This document shows positions 25,614-33,988 of a stretch of 38,916 nucleotides of DNA, piece by piece (within the stretch, counting starts at the first letter, position 1; each line of letters opens with the position of its first letter). The position numbers and the translations under genes are program-made. This stretch comes from Virgibacillus senegalensis (GTDB taxonomy: Bacteria > Bacillota > Bacilli > Bacillales > Amphibacillaceae): positions 677,462-716,377 of the forward strand of contig NZ_LN611425.1 in assembly GCF_000821245.2 (NCBI RefSeq), given 5' to 3'. Below the pieces are notes generated by a model that did not search any database, was not told where the DNA came from, and saw only the letters and a program-made list of their open reading frames with translations.

Positions 25614-26740
25614 TGTTCCACCACTTTCCAAAGATTGTCTTCTTTCAATATTTTATAAATCCGGTCATAGACTGCACGCTCTTTGTCCGGTAAATCATAA
25701 CGGATGTCTACAATTTGATCCGAAAAATCAGATCTGGCTGCTTCAGCAAATGCATGATTTTCCGGCGAAGCCAAAAGACAAATTTTTTCCCTATTTTGGG
25801 AAGAGGTTATTTGATTGGATAATATATCTACATCAAATGCAAGTCCTACTGCTGAATGGCGTTCGTCAAATTGCTCATATAAATCATCATATCTGCCACC
25901 GGAAAAGCAAGTGGATCCATTATCGCGCAAATACCCTCTAAACATGGTCCCACAATAATAAGGAAGATTTTTCACCCTGCCCAAGTCTACCAATATTTCT
26001 TTGATGCCACAGTCATTCAATAACTGTGCGAGCCTTTTAAGATGCTGGATAATCCCGAGAAGTTGTCGATTATGCTTCCACCGTTCCTCATATACTTCCA
26101 ATATCTCGACATTTCCATATGCGTCAACCAAATCCGTCAATTCTGATGCAATTTTCTTCGATCCTGCGAGGCTTGCCAGATTAAAAACTTCGTCTTTTCG
26201 TTTGTCATGCATTGCCTGTCTCAGTTTTTCGGACTGTTGAGCATTAAGATTCAAGGGGGCGGTCAGTTCATCAAAGATTTGGGAATGACCCAATTCAATC
26301 AAGTAATTATCGACTTCCAATGCTTTCAAATAATCGATCGCTGTTAGTAAACATTCACTTTCGCCCAAGAATGCAGGAGAATGCACAATTTCGATTCCAG
26401 CCTGCCTGCTTTCCATTCCTTGTTTGTCGCTCCGGAACACCGAGCCCTGGTAGCACCATTTATGCTCTGATTGCGGCTGTTTCACCAAGGCACGCGCAAC
26501 CGCAGTTGTCCAGTCAGGGCGCAGTACTTCAATTTCACCCTCATGGTTAAACCATTTTAACATCGTCTGCAGGGCCATCCCTGCGTAGGGATTCGTAAAC
26601 GTTTGGGCATATTCCACCACAGGTGTTGAAATCAGTTGATAATTCCGCCTTTCGGTAATCTCGCTAAAAACTTCAAACGCCCGAAATCGGTTGTTAATTT
26701 GTTGTCCGACTTCGTCTTGGCTTCCTGCTGGCAAAAACAT
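25610..26740 (-). CDS. hisZ: ATP phosphoribosyltransferase regulatory subunit HisZ
   Basis: A 376-residue protein related to the catalytic domain of histidyl-tRNA synthetase but without an anticodon-binding domain. Class II-like blocks include LRPDWTTAVAR, CYQGSVFRSDKQGMESRQAGIEIVH, GYLRDNGSTCFSGGRYDDLYEQF and AVGLAFDVD. It activates short HisG and passes on histidine feedback. First gene of the operon. The ATG at 26740 (MFLPAGSQDE) fits homologues; an in-frame GTG four codons earlier sits closer to AGGA and cannot be excluded. Confidence 0.92.
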   Translation of the reverse strand: MFLPAGSQDEVGQQINNRFRAFEVFSEITERRNYQLISTPVVEYAQTFTNPYAGMALQTMLKWFNHEGEIEVLRPDWTTAVARALVKQPQSEHKWCYQGSVFRSDKQGMESRQAGIEIVHSPAFLGESECLLTAIDYLKALEVDNYLIELGHSQIFDELTAPLNLNAQQSEKLRQAMHDKRKDEVFNLASLAGSKKIASELTDLVDAYGNVEILEVYEERWKHNRQLLGIIQHLKRLAQLLNDCGIKEILVDLGRVKNLPYYCGTMFRGYLRDNGSTCFSGGRYDDLYEQFDERHSAVGLAFDVDILSNQITSSQNREKICLLASPENHAFAEAARSDFSDQIVDIRYDLPDKERAVYDRIYKILKEDNLWKVVEQ

Positions 26741-26790
26741 AAAAAACACCACTTCCTGTAATTGATTACTTTAACGTTTTACCACTCTAC

Positions 26791-26810
26791 CACTTTACTT
26801 AGATAAAGTG
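26791..26810. promoter_or_regulatory. 20-base palindrome between hisZ and hisJ, candidate his operator
   Basis: CACTTTA (26791-26797) and TAAAGTG (26804-26810) form a perfect inverted repeat around CTTAGA. It lies 51-70 bases before hisZ and about 106 before hisJ, in the only non-coding space between the divergent his units. A TrpR-like HisR/YerC regulator controls his genes in Bacillales, but its exact motif is not remembered well enough to claim a match. No T-box was found. Confidence 0.45.
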
Positions 26811-26915
26811 AATTGTTATGATGAACTTATCATACTTATACGCTAGCGTCAACAAGCGAGCTTGAATTTTCTGCTAGAATGAAACGAAAGAAATATACAT
26901 AGGAGGCGGTAATCG

Positions 26916-27749
26916 ATGAATTTTTCTGGTGACTTTCACGTCCACACTCCATTTTGTCAACATGGCACCGAAGATAAGATGGAAGACTATATCAACCAGG
27001 CAATAGAGAGAGGGCTGACATATTTAACGTTCACGGAGCACGCACCGCTGCCAAACGGATTTTCCGATCCTGCTCCCGGCAAAGACAGCAGTATGCCGGC
27101 AGATGCAGTGGAAACGTATTTGCAGGAAGCGCGGCGATTGAAAAAGAAATATCGTGATAAATTAGTTATCCAGGTAGGGTTTGAAGTTGATTTTATTGAA
27201 GGGTTCGAGAAAGAAACCAGGATGTTGTTGGAAAAATGGGGACCATTGATAGATGATGCGATTCTTTCGGTACACATGCTCCGCAGTCCCGAAGGCCGGT
27301 TTTTCTGTTTGGATTATAGTGCCAGGGAATTTTCCTCGATTGTCTCTGTTTTTGGATCTGTCGATGCTGTTTATGCAACTTATTATCGAACGTTGAGGCA
27401 AGCGATTGAAACTGACTTAGGCCTGTTTAAGCCAAAACGGCTCGGTCATATCACTCTTGTGGAAAAATTCCGACAGGCTTTTCCTCCAAGTCGAAAGTTC
27501 GACCGGGAAATATCCGAAATCCTTGAACTTGTGGCGGGAAAGGGAATGGAACTAGACATCAATACCGCAGGACTATACAAGGAGCACTGTCAATCCATTT
27601 ATCCCTCTGAATCATTTATCCGAAAAGCTGCTGAATTGGCGATTCCGCTTGTGCCTGGTTCTGACAGTCATCAAGCCAATCATATTGCGCGCGGCTTTCA
27701 ACGTCTGCCAGAACTCCCCTATCGATTACCAGGAGGGGTAAAACGATAA
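26916..27749 (+). CDS. hisJ: Histidinol-phosphatase, PHP family, HisJ
   Basis: A 277-residue metal-dependent phosphatase that makes histidinol. The PHP signature DFHVHTPFCQHG (metal ligands H8 and H10) opens the protein, followed by YLTFTEHAP, VGFEVDFIEG, SVHML, and VPGSDSHQANHIARGF at the C-terminus. Length matches B. subtilis HisJ (YtvP, 268). AGGAGGCGG precedes the ATG. It is divergent from the main operon and supplies the phosphatase that monofunctional HisB lacks. hisC is not in the window; in Bacillus that gene usually sits with aromatic genes. Confidence 0.95.
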   Translation: MNFSGDFHVHTPFCQHGTEDKMEDYINQAIERGLTYLTFTEHAPLPNGFSDPAPGKDSSMPADAVETYLQEARRLKKKYRDKLVIQVGFEVDFIEGFEKETRMLLEKWGPLIDDAILSVHMLRSPEGRFFCLDYSAREFSSIVSVFGSVDAVYATYYRTLRQAIETDLGLFKPKRLGHITLVEKFRQAFPPSRKFDREISEILELVAGKGMELDINTAGLYKEHCQSIYPSESFIRKAAELAIPLVPGSDSHQANHIARGFQRLPELPYRLPGGVKR

Positions 27750-27838
27750 ATCTCAAATTATTTTTTTAACGTTTTGCTATTAGAGGGCTGCTGTAATCCG
27801 GACTGGTCACCTTCCTATATATATAAATAGATAACTAG

Positions 27839-27878
27839 AAAAAGTGCAGTTCCTGCTAACGAGAGAACTGCACTTTTT
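27839..27878. terminator. Bidirectional terminator between hisJ and the YozQ-like gene
   Basis: AAAAAGTGCAGTTC (27839-27852) pairs perfectly with GAACTGCACTTTTT (27865-27878), a 14-bp stem with a 12-base loop. Both flanks give T-runs, so it can serve the convergent genes on either side. Confidence 0.88.
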
Positions 27879-27891
27879 AATGGTTGTCATA

Positions 27892-28083
27892 TCATTTGTT
27901 TTTTTCCTTGTTATCTTTTTCCTCACTGCGATCTATAGTACCATCCGTAAGGCCGCCCTCGACTTGTTTATGCGTTTTATCCAGGCCTTTTTCGACATCG
28001 GTCTCATTGGATTTTTCAGCCTGATAATTTTTTTCTGATAGTTCTTTGCTTTGGTTATTTGTGACGTTATCTTTGTCAGCCAT
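27892..28083 (-). CDS. Small hydrophilic protein, YozQ/DUF4025-like
   Basis: A 63-residue, highly charged protein without cysteine or tryptophan, starting MADKDNVTNNQSKE. The central EKGLDKTHKQVEGGLTDGTID resembles the GLATTHEQVSDAY.EGTID pattern of the YozQ (DUF4025) family as remembered. Function is unknown. AAGGAGG lies 7 bases before the ATG. On the minus strand GTTTAA (28144-28149) stands 14 bases from GTAAAT (28124-28129), a weak SigB-like arrangement. Its own terminator follows. Confidence 0.68.
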   Translation of the reverse strand: MADKDNVTNNQSKELSEKNYQAEKSNETDVEKGLDKTHKQVEGGLTDGTIDRSEEKDNKEKNK

Positions 28084-28176
28084 GGTTAGCCTCCTTGATT
28101 AAAGTATCTTACCTACTTATTACATTTACGTATTTTGTCCTTTTTAAACCTTTAAGCAGGAATTGTCTATACTCCA

Positions 28177-31100
28177 TCAAGCTAATAACGCATCAATGCT
28201 TTGTTTCTTTTTCTCCAATGCTTCCACATCCACATCCTCTGTCAGACTATATAGCAGTCCCTCGTAATATTGGGAAATCGAATTCAAGTATTCCGTTTTG
28301 ATAGTGGCTAAACAATTTTCCCACTGTCCGTTATACCATTCTGCTATCTCCAGCCTTTTATCCAAAAGGAATTGCTCGACTAGAGGTGACAGTTCATCAA
28401 GTAAGCGCTGCTTCATCTTTTCTTTGCCGTTTTTTTCAAAAAAGTGTTTTGCAGATTTATACAGGTCAAGTGCAGGCTTAAATCGTTGGATATTCACATC
28501 CTCCAAGGCTGGTGAAAAAGCCGGAGTTTTAAAAGCGTATTCGGTTCCCTCCGAAAAACTTATATCCGACTCGATTTTCCAACAAGATTTTTGCAACTGC
28601 ACACTCCATTCCCCTGCCTTTTGGTTCATGAAACGCTCCATTCTCAGCGAAACGGCGCGCAGTTCCTGAGCAAGTTCAAATCCGATATCCTTCAATAACG
28701 AATCTAAGGCCTGCTTTAAATATTGGCTCGCTTCTCTTCCATCCCCCGAAATCGTGGCCGGATTGAAAGATTCTTTAAATCGGTCAGTGAATTGAATAGT
28801 CATCCGTTCGTGAACGTAATAAAGCTGCTTTTCCAGTTTTTGATCTATTTCTTTTTTCACATGCCGGGAATCGTTTGCTTCAACGGTTTTCTTCATTTCA
28901 TCACGTTCTTGTTGGTAGTGAAGTTTTAGCTGATTTTTTTCCTTTTGATCCATGTTCGCCGAAGCAATGTAGGCTGCCAGCTGTGTTTGTGCCCGTTGGA
29001 TGTCATGAACCGACGAATGAATCATCAGCTCCATCATCTCTTCTTTTAAAAATTGATAGAACGCCTTTTCAAACGATTCGATACCGGATTTAACCTCCAA
29101 CTTTTTCTGCTCCTCTTTTTCCTTCATACCCAAATGACTGGATACTGGGAACAGACGAGGATTTCTAATTCCAAATCCGAGCAATTGATCGGAAATATAG
29201 TTTGTTACCAGGCTTAATTCCTCTTCATCACTTGCCAGGTCTGCTGCATTTACCAAAAAGAACATTTTATCAAGGCTGAATGCATCCTTCACCCTTCCGA
29301 GTTGGATTAAAAAGTCCCGGTCTGCCTTGGAAAAAGGATGGTTATAATATGTGACAAACAAAATCGCATCTGCTTGTTTAATGTATTGAAAGGAAACATC
29401 CGAGTGCCGGGAATTAATGGAATCAGCTCCCGGTGTATCGACTAACGTGATGCCTTGACGAGTTAAAGGGCAATCATAGTATAGCTCCATCCATTCCACA
29501 TAACAGGCAAGCGATTCATCGGAAACAAATTTCGGAAATTCTGTCAGCGATACGATTTGCTCGTTTCCCAACTGCGTGTTCAATTGTTGGTGACCTTCGA
29601 CGACTGCAGTTAAAAAGGATTGATGCTTTTCCTTTAAACCGTTTAAATGGCCATTCTTGTCTTTCTTCAACCAATCAACAACCTCTGCCAATGTTTGAAA
29701 TTTCGGCACACTGGAATTAGCTTCGTCCAGGATTTCCGTCAATTCAGAGAGGATTTCCTGCTCACTTTTGCATTTTACCTTTACACTTCCGTGCGGAAAC
29801 GCTTCCGTAGGCGGACAAATTTTATTTATTGCTGCGGTAGTTGGGTTTGGTGACACAGGTAAAACACGCTCGCCAAGCAGGACATTAGCAAAAGAAGACT
29901 TTCCTGCACTAAATGCTCCGAATAACGCAACGGTAATATCCCGTCTGGTCAGCTTTTCCCGCTTAATGGATAAGTCTTTATAAATGGACTTGAACCCCGT
30001 TAGTCCCCGAATTTCCTTCATTGTCTCCTGTACCAACTCCACCGTTTGCTTTACCGACCGGTGGTCAGTCGGCCTATGTTCTGCTTCCGTTCGTTTTTTC
30101 TCAGAAGAAACCGCCGGCTCTTCTTGTTTAATAGGTTCCCTGTTGGACTCACGGAATATGGCAGCATCCGTTTTCTGCTTCAATCGTTGTCTCATCGTCT
30201 TCAACGTCTGGTCATCTGAGGAAGGTTTCTTCCGTATCTGAATGAAATCCGCTTCTTCTTCCTCGAAACGCTGATCCAATTCAAGAAGCTTTTCTTCTAT
30301 TTCGCTGTATTGTTCTGCCCTTTTTAAAACCTTTTCCAGACTGCGTTTCTCTAATTCTGCTTGTTGCCTGATGTGGTTAGATGCTTCTTCCATTATCGGC
30401 AAAGCCAATTGTTTGGCAGACTGCTTGACGGCTTGAGCGATATCTTCTGTATAAACCAGTAAATATTCGCTGTTCATCGTCGCACCAGATTTTATCAATT
30501 CGGTCAAACGACTTTTTGGAAATTGTACAGTAAATTGTTGAATGGATTCCATCAAAGACGCATCGCTTATTTGCCACTGTTTAACCGTTTCCAGCATTTT
30601 ATCACGGATTTTCCAATCAATCGCTGCTTCTATTGTTTTGTTAAGCGATTCGTAAAACGCTCGCAAACGTTGTTCTCGTATTTGTTCGATTTTTTTCTTG
30701 CCGGCAAAGATTCCAGGCTTGAATTTTGGCTGCATCGATTCCAAATAGGCTTCCGCTTGTTCGCGAAGATCAAAAGGCATGAGGTAGGCATTTTTCAATG
30801 TTGATTCTACTGCCTTCTTTAAATCTTTTTCTGCTTGTTCCGGTAAAGCGTCCAGTCTTGCCATTTCTTTTTCTTTTTGGACCTCTTCTACTGAGTCGGC
30901 GTCTTCTTGGTCATCCAATTGATATAATTGCTGGTAATACTCCGCTTTTGCCTGATCAATTTTTTCCTTGAAAGTATAGAGATAATCGGAGGCCAGTTTT
31001 TCAGCGGAAGATTCCACCGTTTCCGATACCAATTCGTTTTTTTTGTCCATTAATTGCTGTACTTCTGTTTGCAATGGACGAAATTGATTAAATTGATGTT

Positions 31101-31821
31101 TCGGTTCCTTCAAGCTTGTATAAAAAATATTTTCAGGTTCCAACTCCCATTTTTTAAAAGCAGAAGCTATGCTATTTTCAAATTGTTGGAAGGACAGTTC
31201 CCGTTCATTGTGTTTATCAATTTGATTGATGATGACATAAACACGTTTTCCTGCTTGCTGGGCTTGTTTCATAAACGAAAGGTTGACTTCAGATTGCACA
31301 TGATTATAGTCCATGACATAATAAAGCACATCAACTAAATGCAGGGAAGATTCCGTAATTACCCTGTCGGCATCGTTTACTGAATCAATCCCCGGCGTAT
31401 CGAGCAATGCAACCCCTTTCGGCAGATGCTGATTTTGGGTGGCTATTTCCACTTTTTTAATCGAATCACCATCTTTACAATGCGCTTGAATCGTTTCGAA
31501 ATCAAAAGGCTCTTTATACAGCAATGGGGCTTCCTCTTTAAAAAACACACGTGCAGTTCCATTGCCTGCATGGATTTTTACCACATTGGCACTAGTGGGT
31601 ATCGGACTGGAAGGCAATATATTACTGTCGAGCAAATGGTTGATCATCGTCGACTTACCAGCCGAAAAATGCCCCGCAAAACAAATGGTGAACTCACTAG
31701 TATCTATTTTTTCCAACAATTCCAGCGCCTTGTCTGCTAAATCTGATTGACCGGCTTCTGTAAATTTGGCATACAAACCCGCTATATATTGTATCGTCGC
31801 TTGGCTTACTGTGCTGTTCAT
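28177..31821 (-). CDS. dynA: Tandem dynamin-family GTPase DynA
   Basis: A 1214-residue protein made of two bacterial dynamin-like units in one chain, the layout of B. subtilis DynA (YpbR, 1193). Unit 1 has P-loop GHFSAGKST (50-58), DTPG (141-144) and NQID (199-202). Unit 2 has P-loop GAFSAGKSS (635-643), a later DTPGADS and NAAD. Between and after them are long charged helical stretches (for example 480-600), the stalk parts. DynA binds and tethers or fuses membranes and helps cells survive pore-forming stress and phage. No signal peptide. The ATG at 31821 is preceded by a weak GAGGGAG. Monocistronic as far as can be seen. Confidence 0.93.
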   Translation of the reverse strand: MNSTVSQATIQYIAGLYAKFTEAGQSDLADKALELLEKIDTSEFTICFAGHFSAGKSTMINHLLDSNILPSSPIPTSANVVKIHAGNGTARVFFKEEAPLLYKEPFDFETIQAHCKDGDSIKKVEIATQNQHLPKGVALLDTPGIDSVNDADRVITESSLHLVDVLYYVMDYNHVQSEVNLSFMKQAQQAGKRVYVIINQIDKHNERELSFQQFENSIASAFKKWELEPENIFYTSLKEPKHQFNQFRPLQTEVQQLMDKKNELVSETVESSAEKLASDYLYTFKEKIDQAKAEYYQQLYQLDDQEDADSVEEVQKEKEMARLDALPEQAEKDLKKAVESTLKNAYLMPFDLREQAEAYLESMQPKFKPGIFAGKKKIEQIREQRLRAFYESLNKTIEAAIDWKIRDKMLETVKQWQISDASLMESIQQFTVQFPKSRLTELIKSGATMNSEYLLVYTEDIAQAVKQSAKQLALPIMEEASNHIRQQAELEKRSLEKVLKRAEQYSEIEEKLLELDQRFEEEEADFIQIRKKPSSDDQTLKTMRQRLKQKTDAAIFRESNREPIKQEEPAVSSEKKRTEAEHRPTDHRSVKQTVELVQETMKEIRGLTGFKSIYKDLSIKREKLTRRDITVALFGAFSAGKSSFANVLLGERVLPVSPNPTTAAINKICPPTEAFPHGSVKVKCKSEQEILSELTEILDEANSSVPKFQTLAEVVDWLKKDKNGHLNGLKEKHQSFLTAVVEGHQQLNTQLGNEQIVSLTEFPKFVSDESLACYVEWMELYYDCPLTRQGITLVDTPGADSINSRHSDVSFQYIKQADAILFVTYYNHPFSKADRDFLIQLGRVKDAFSLDKMFFLVNAADLASDEEELSLVTNYISDQLLGFGIRNPRLFPVSSHLGMKEKEEQKKLEVKSGIESFEKAFYQFLKEEMMELMIHSSVHDIQRAQTQLAAYIASANMDQKEKNQLKLHYQQERDEMKKTVEANDSRHVKKEIDQKLEKQLYYVHERMTIQFTDRFKESFNPATISGDGREASQYLKQALDSLLKDIGFELAQELRAVSLRMERFMNQKAGEWSVQLQKSCWKIESDISFSEGTEYAFKTPAFSPALEDVNIQRFKPALDLYKSAKHFFEKNGKEKMKQRLLDELSPLVEQFLLDKRLEIAEWYNGQWENCLATIKTEYLNSISQYYEGLLYSLTEDVDVEALEKKKQSIDALLA

Positions 31822-32129
31822 TTATGTTTATACTCCCTCTTTTACTAGATTAAGAAGTTTTCTGCGGCCCTAATGAAAAATCACTTCAATGGCCCTTTAT
31901 GTAAAAAACATGGGACTTGCTTGCTTATGCCGAAAAGAGTGCAAACCAGCGTATGGAAGTGCCGTTAAGACTGATTTACACGCTTCCCATTCAAATAGAG
32001 AAGGAATGGTTCCTATATACATCCTTTGCATCTGCGTGCAAGCAACGATTAGTAAGATCATTTTTCTTGTAACATGAGTATTATACGCGGTATTCCTAAA
32101 ATTGACTATAGCGGATAATCCCAGACGGG
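31822..32129. other. 308-base intergenic region with a possible relic frame
   Basis: Contains the dynA upstream region and no clear gene. On the minus strand a 41-codon frame (31897-32022, starting MYIGTIPSLFEWEACKSVLT) has a protein-like feel, but its start has no spaced ribosome site. The overlapping plus-strand frame from 31889 has no ribosome site either. It may be a fragment of a dispersed element; not called as a gene. Confidence 0.45.
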
Positions 32130-33173
32130 TTAAAATTCCATGAACGGTAACTCTTCATTTGTATTCAGATACCCTAATAAATGCTTTATTTTTGTATCCT
32201 TCCCCTCTAACCAATCTTTAAAGGATAACATAAATGGTTCCCTGTCACTGCCTACCGCAAACCAAACGCCAAGCTTTTTCGGAATGTAAGCGGAGGTGTG
32301 AAGGGTGCCAGCCCATTGATTATATTTTTCTGAGAATATCCCTTTGTCTTTGTCATTGAATAACCGAAACGCCTCGTAAGCAGAGTCTAATTTGTCTTTT
32401 TCCCCCAACAACAGCTCTTTTCTCCGTTTTGAATCCTGCAAATGGTACCGATTTTCCTCTGTTAATACATCAAAATGATTCGTACTTAATGGTTCATCTT
32501 TGACAACAACTCCTCTTGGTGTTGCTTCGACCACTTTTGCATTTGCTGTACTATCAAACAGGACATAATTAAAGGAATGCCGGTGAGGAACCCGCTTAAG
32601 CATTTCGGCAGCTTCTTCGCTGTCTTTGCAAGTTTCCAAAACTGTCCGTGTAATGGTGTTACAGATAAAACCATCCCCTGGTTTCCTGCGGTGTACAAAA
32701 TTATACCCGATACTGAGGCCGTGCTCATTCATACCATCTGCTCTTCCCGTTATTCTTTGACTGGGGCCAATGGTAGCATATCCGTCTTTCGGTTGAAACA
32801 ATACAAAACGGCCTTCGTATGTCTTTGGGTGATAATCATAGTTACGAACCAGGTAATCCGTACCAGTCAAAATGGAACAACCAGATGGGTGCCACTCCTG
32901 CTGATACCCGCTATAATTCCGTACTGTCTCCTCCATCGGCAGTTCCAGCCCTTCTGAAAGTCCTTTTAACTCCTCCCACAAATGGGGGGAGAATGCTTTT
33001 ATATTCCGCCTTGCTTTGTCAAAGTCGACAACATATCTAGGTCTTTTCCTTGGTTGGTTGACACGCTCATAATTCTTTTGTAAAGCCGAGTCTTTCAACC
33101 GTTTTCCTTGTTCGTAACCGAATTGGCTGTGGCTTCCTCTGAATTCTAAAAAGCTTGTGGTGACTTTTTTCAT
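32130..33173 (-). CDS. C45-family autoproteolytic acyltransferase/hydrolase
   Basis: A 347-residue Ntn-hydrolase of the acyl-CoA:6-aminopenicillanate acyltransferase type (peptidase family C45). The likely nucleophile is C99 in HPSGCSILTG, where cleavage between G98 and C99 would free it. The following TDYLVRNYDYHP, GRADGMNEHGLSIGYNFVHR and NYVLFDSTANAKVVEATP are typical. Natural substrates in bacilli are unknown; amide or N-acyl compounds are possible. GAGAAGGA precedes the ATG. It lies 124 bases after the CBS protein gene on the same strand. Confidence 0.88.
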   Translation of the reverse strand: MKKVTTSFLEFRGSHSQFGYEQGKRLKDSALQKNYERVNQPRKRPRYVVDFDKARRNIKAFSPHLWEELKGLSEGLELPMEETVRNYSGYQQEWHPSGCSILTGTDYLVRNYDYHPKTYEGRFVLFQPKDGYATIGPSQRITGRADGMNEHGLSIGYNFVHRRKPGDGFICNTITRTVLETCKDSEEAAEMLKRVPHRHSFNYVLFDSTANAKVVEATPRGVVVKDEPLSTNHFDVLTEENRYHLQDSKRRKELLLGEKDKLDSAYEAFRLFNDKDKGIFSEKYNQWAGTLHTSAYIPKKLGVWFAVGSDREPFMLSFKDWLEGKDTKIKHLLGYLNTNEELPFMEF

Positions 33174-33297
33174 GTGTGTATCCTTCTCTAGTTATTAAAG
33201 TGATTTTATCTTGTCCATTTGTACAACATGCTTGTATCCACAGTCCAAGTTCTTTTTAAACCGTGACTGCACATCATTTTAAAAATAGTGTCAAAAG

Positions 33298-33768
33298 CTA
33301 ATCCAATTCTTTGATTAACTGGTTGGAAATATAGCGAATCAAGTCTCCTCTGCTGATCACGCCAACTACTCTCCCGGCATCATTTACTACCGGGATTTTT
33401 TTGAAACCATGCTCAGCTAAGATCTCTAATGCTTTTTCCAACTTATCATTCGGCTTAACGCTGTAGAGCTTTTGTTTTTTCATCATGTCTACTACCGGCA
33501 AATGGATCGAACTCTGCAGTTTATCTTTCAAATCCTGTTGTTCACTTACCAGAACCAGGGTATAAATGTCATATATCGTTCTTCCTTGCGGTTGTAAAAA
33601 ACGGATCACATCCCCATCACTGATCATCCCTTGCAGGTTGCCCTGTTTATCAACGACAGGTACACCACCGATTTTGTTTGCGACAAGAATTTCCAGAAGT
33701 TCCTTGACGGTAACATGCTCTTCAATTTTTACGACATCCCGGATCATAAATTCGTTGATTTGCATCAT
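33298..33768 (-). CDS. CBS-domain pair protein
   Basis: A 156-residue protein made almost wholly of two CBS domains (about 8-60 and 95-152), with the paired signature GGVPVVDKQGNLQGMISDGDVIRF and KKIPVVNDAGRVVGVISRGDLIRYI. Such stand-alone pairs bind adenine nucleotides and sense energy state; the partner is unknown. Two ATG codons stand in a row (33768, 33765); GAGGTG is 4-8 bases away, so the second may be the real start. Confidence 0.88.
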   Translation of the reverse strand: MMQINEFMIRDVVKIEEHVTVKELLEILVANKIGGVPVVDKQGNLQGMISDGDVIRFLQPQGRTIYDIYTLVLVSEQQDLKDKLQSSIHLPVVDMMKKQKLYSVKPNDKLEKALEILAEHGFKKIPVVNDAGRVVGVISRGDLIRYISNQLIKELD

Positions 33769-33943
33769 GACACCTCGATCTATTTTTAATTAGCTTCAGA
33801 ATGTGGTCTCTTGTATGGAGGGCTTCGCTATCCACTTTTTTTCAAGCGTATCATGGAAAGCAAGTTGTTGGAATCATCTTGCTTTCCTGCCGGCTGTTTT
33901 TTAAAAGAGTTCTTACCCCCCTGCTAAACCTTTCCCGTTAATG

Positions 33944-33968
33944 TATAATATAAATGTAAGCACTTACA
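33944..33968 (+). promoter_or_regulatory. Promoter -10 and cre-like site of the acyl-CoA synthetase gene
   Basis: A perfect TATAAT (33944-33949) is followed after 5 bases by TGTAAGCACTTACA (33955-33968), which differs from an ideal cre (TGTAAGCGCTTACA) by one base at the central CG. A cre at the start point suits repression by CcpA. No good -35 was seen. Confidence 0.6.
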
Positions 33969-33988
33969 CTGTTGGGAGGTCGGTTGTT

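Noticed and set aside
26741-26915. T-box or attenuator leader for the his operon
   Set aside because: The spacer is short, has no T-box consensus and no terminator before hisZ.
31889-32077. 62-codon plus-strand frame upstream of the C45 gene
   Set aside because: No ribosome site, no recognisable composition, and it overlaps an equally weak frame on the other strand.
33941-33988. ATG start of the acyl-CoA synthetase at 33941
   Set aside because: It overlaps the TATAAT box and cre-like site and has no ribosome site; TTG 33989 follows GGGAGG.
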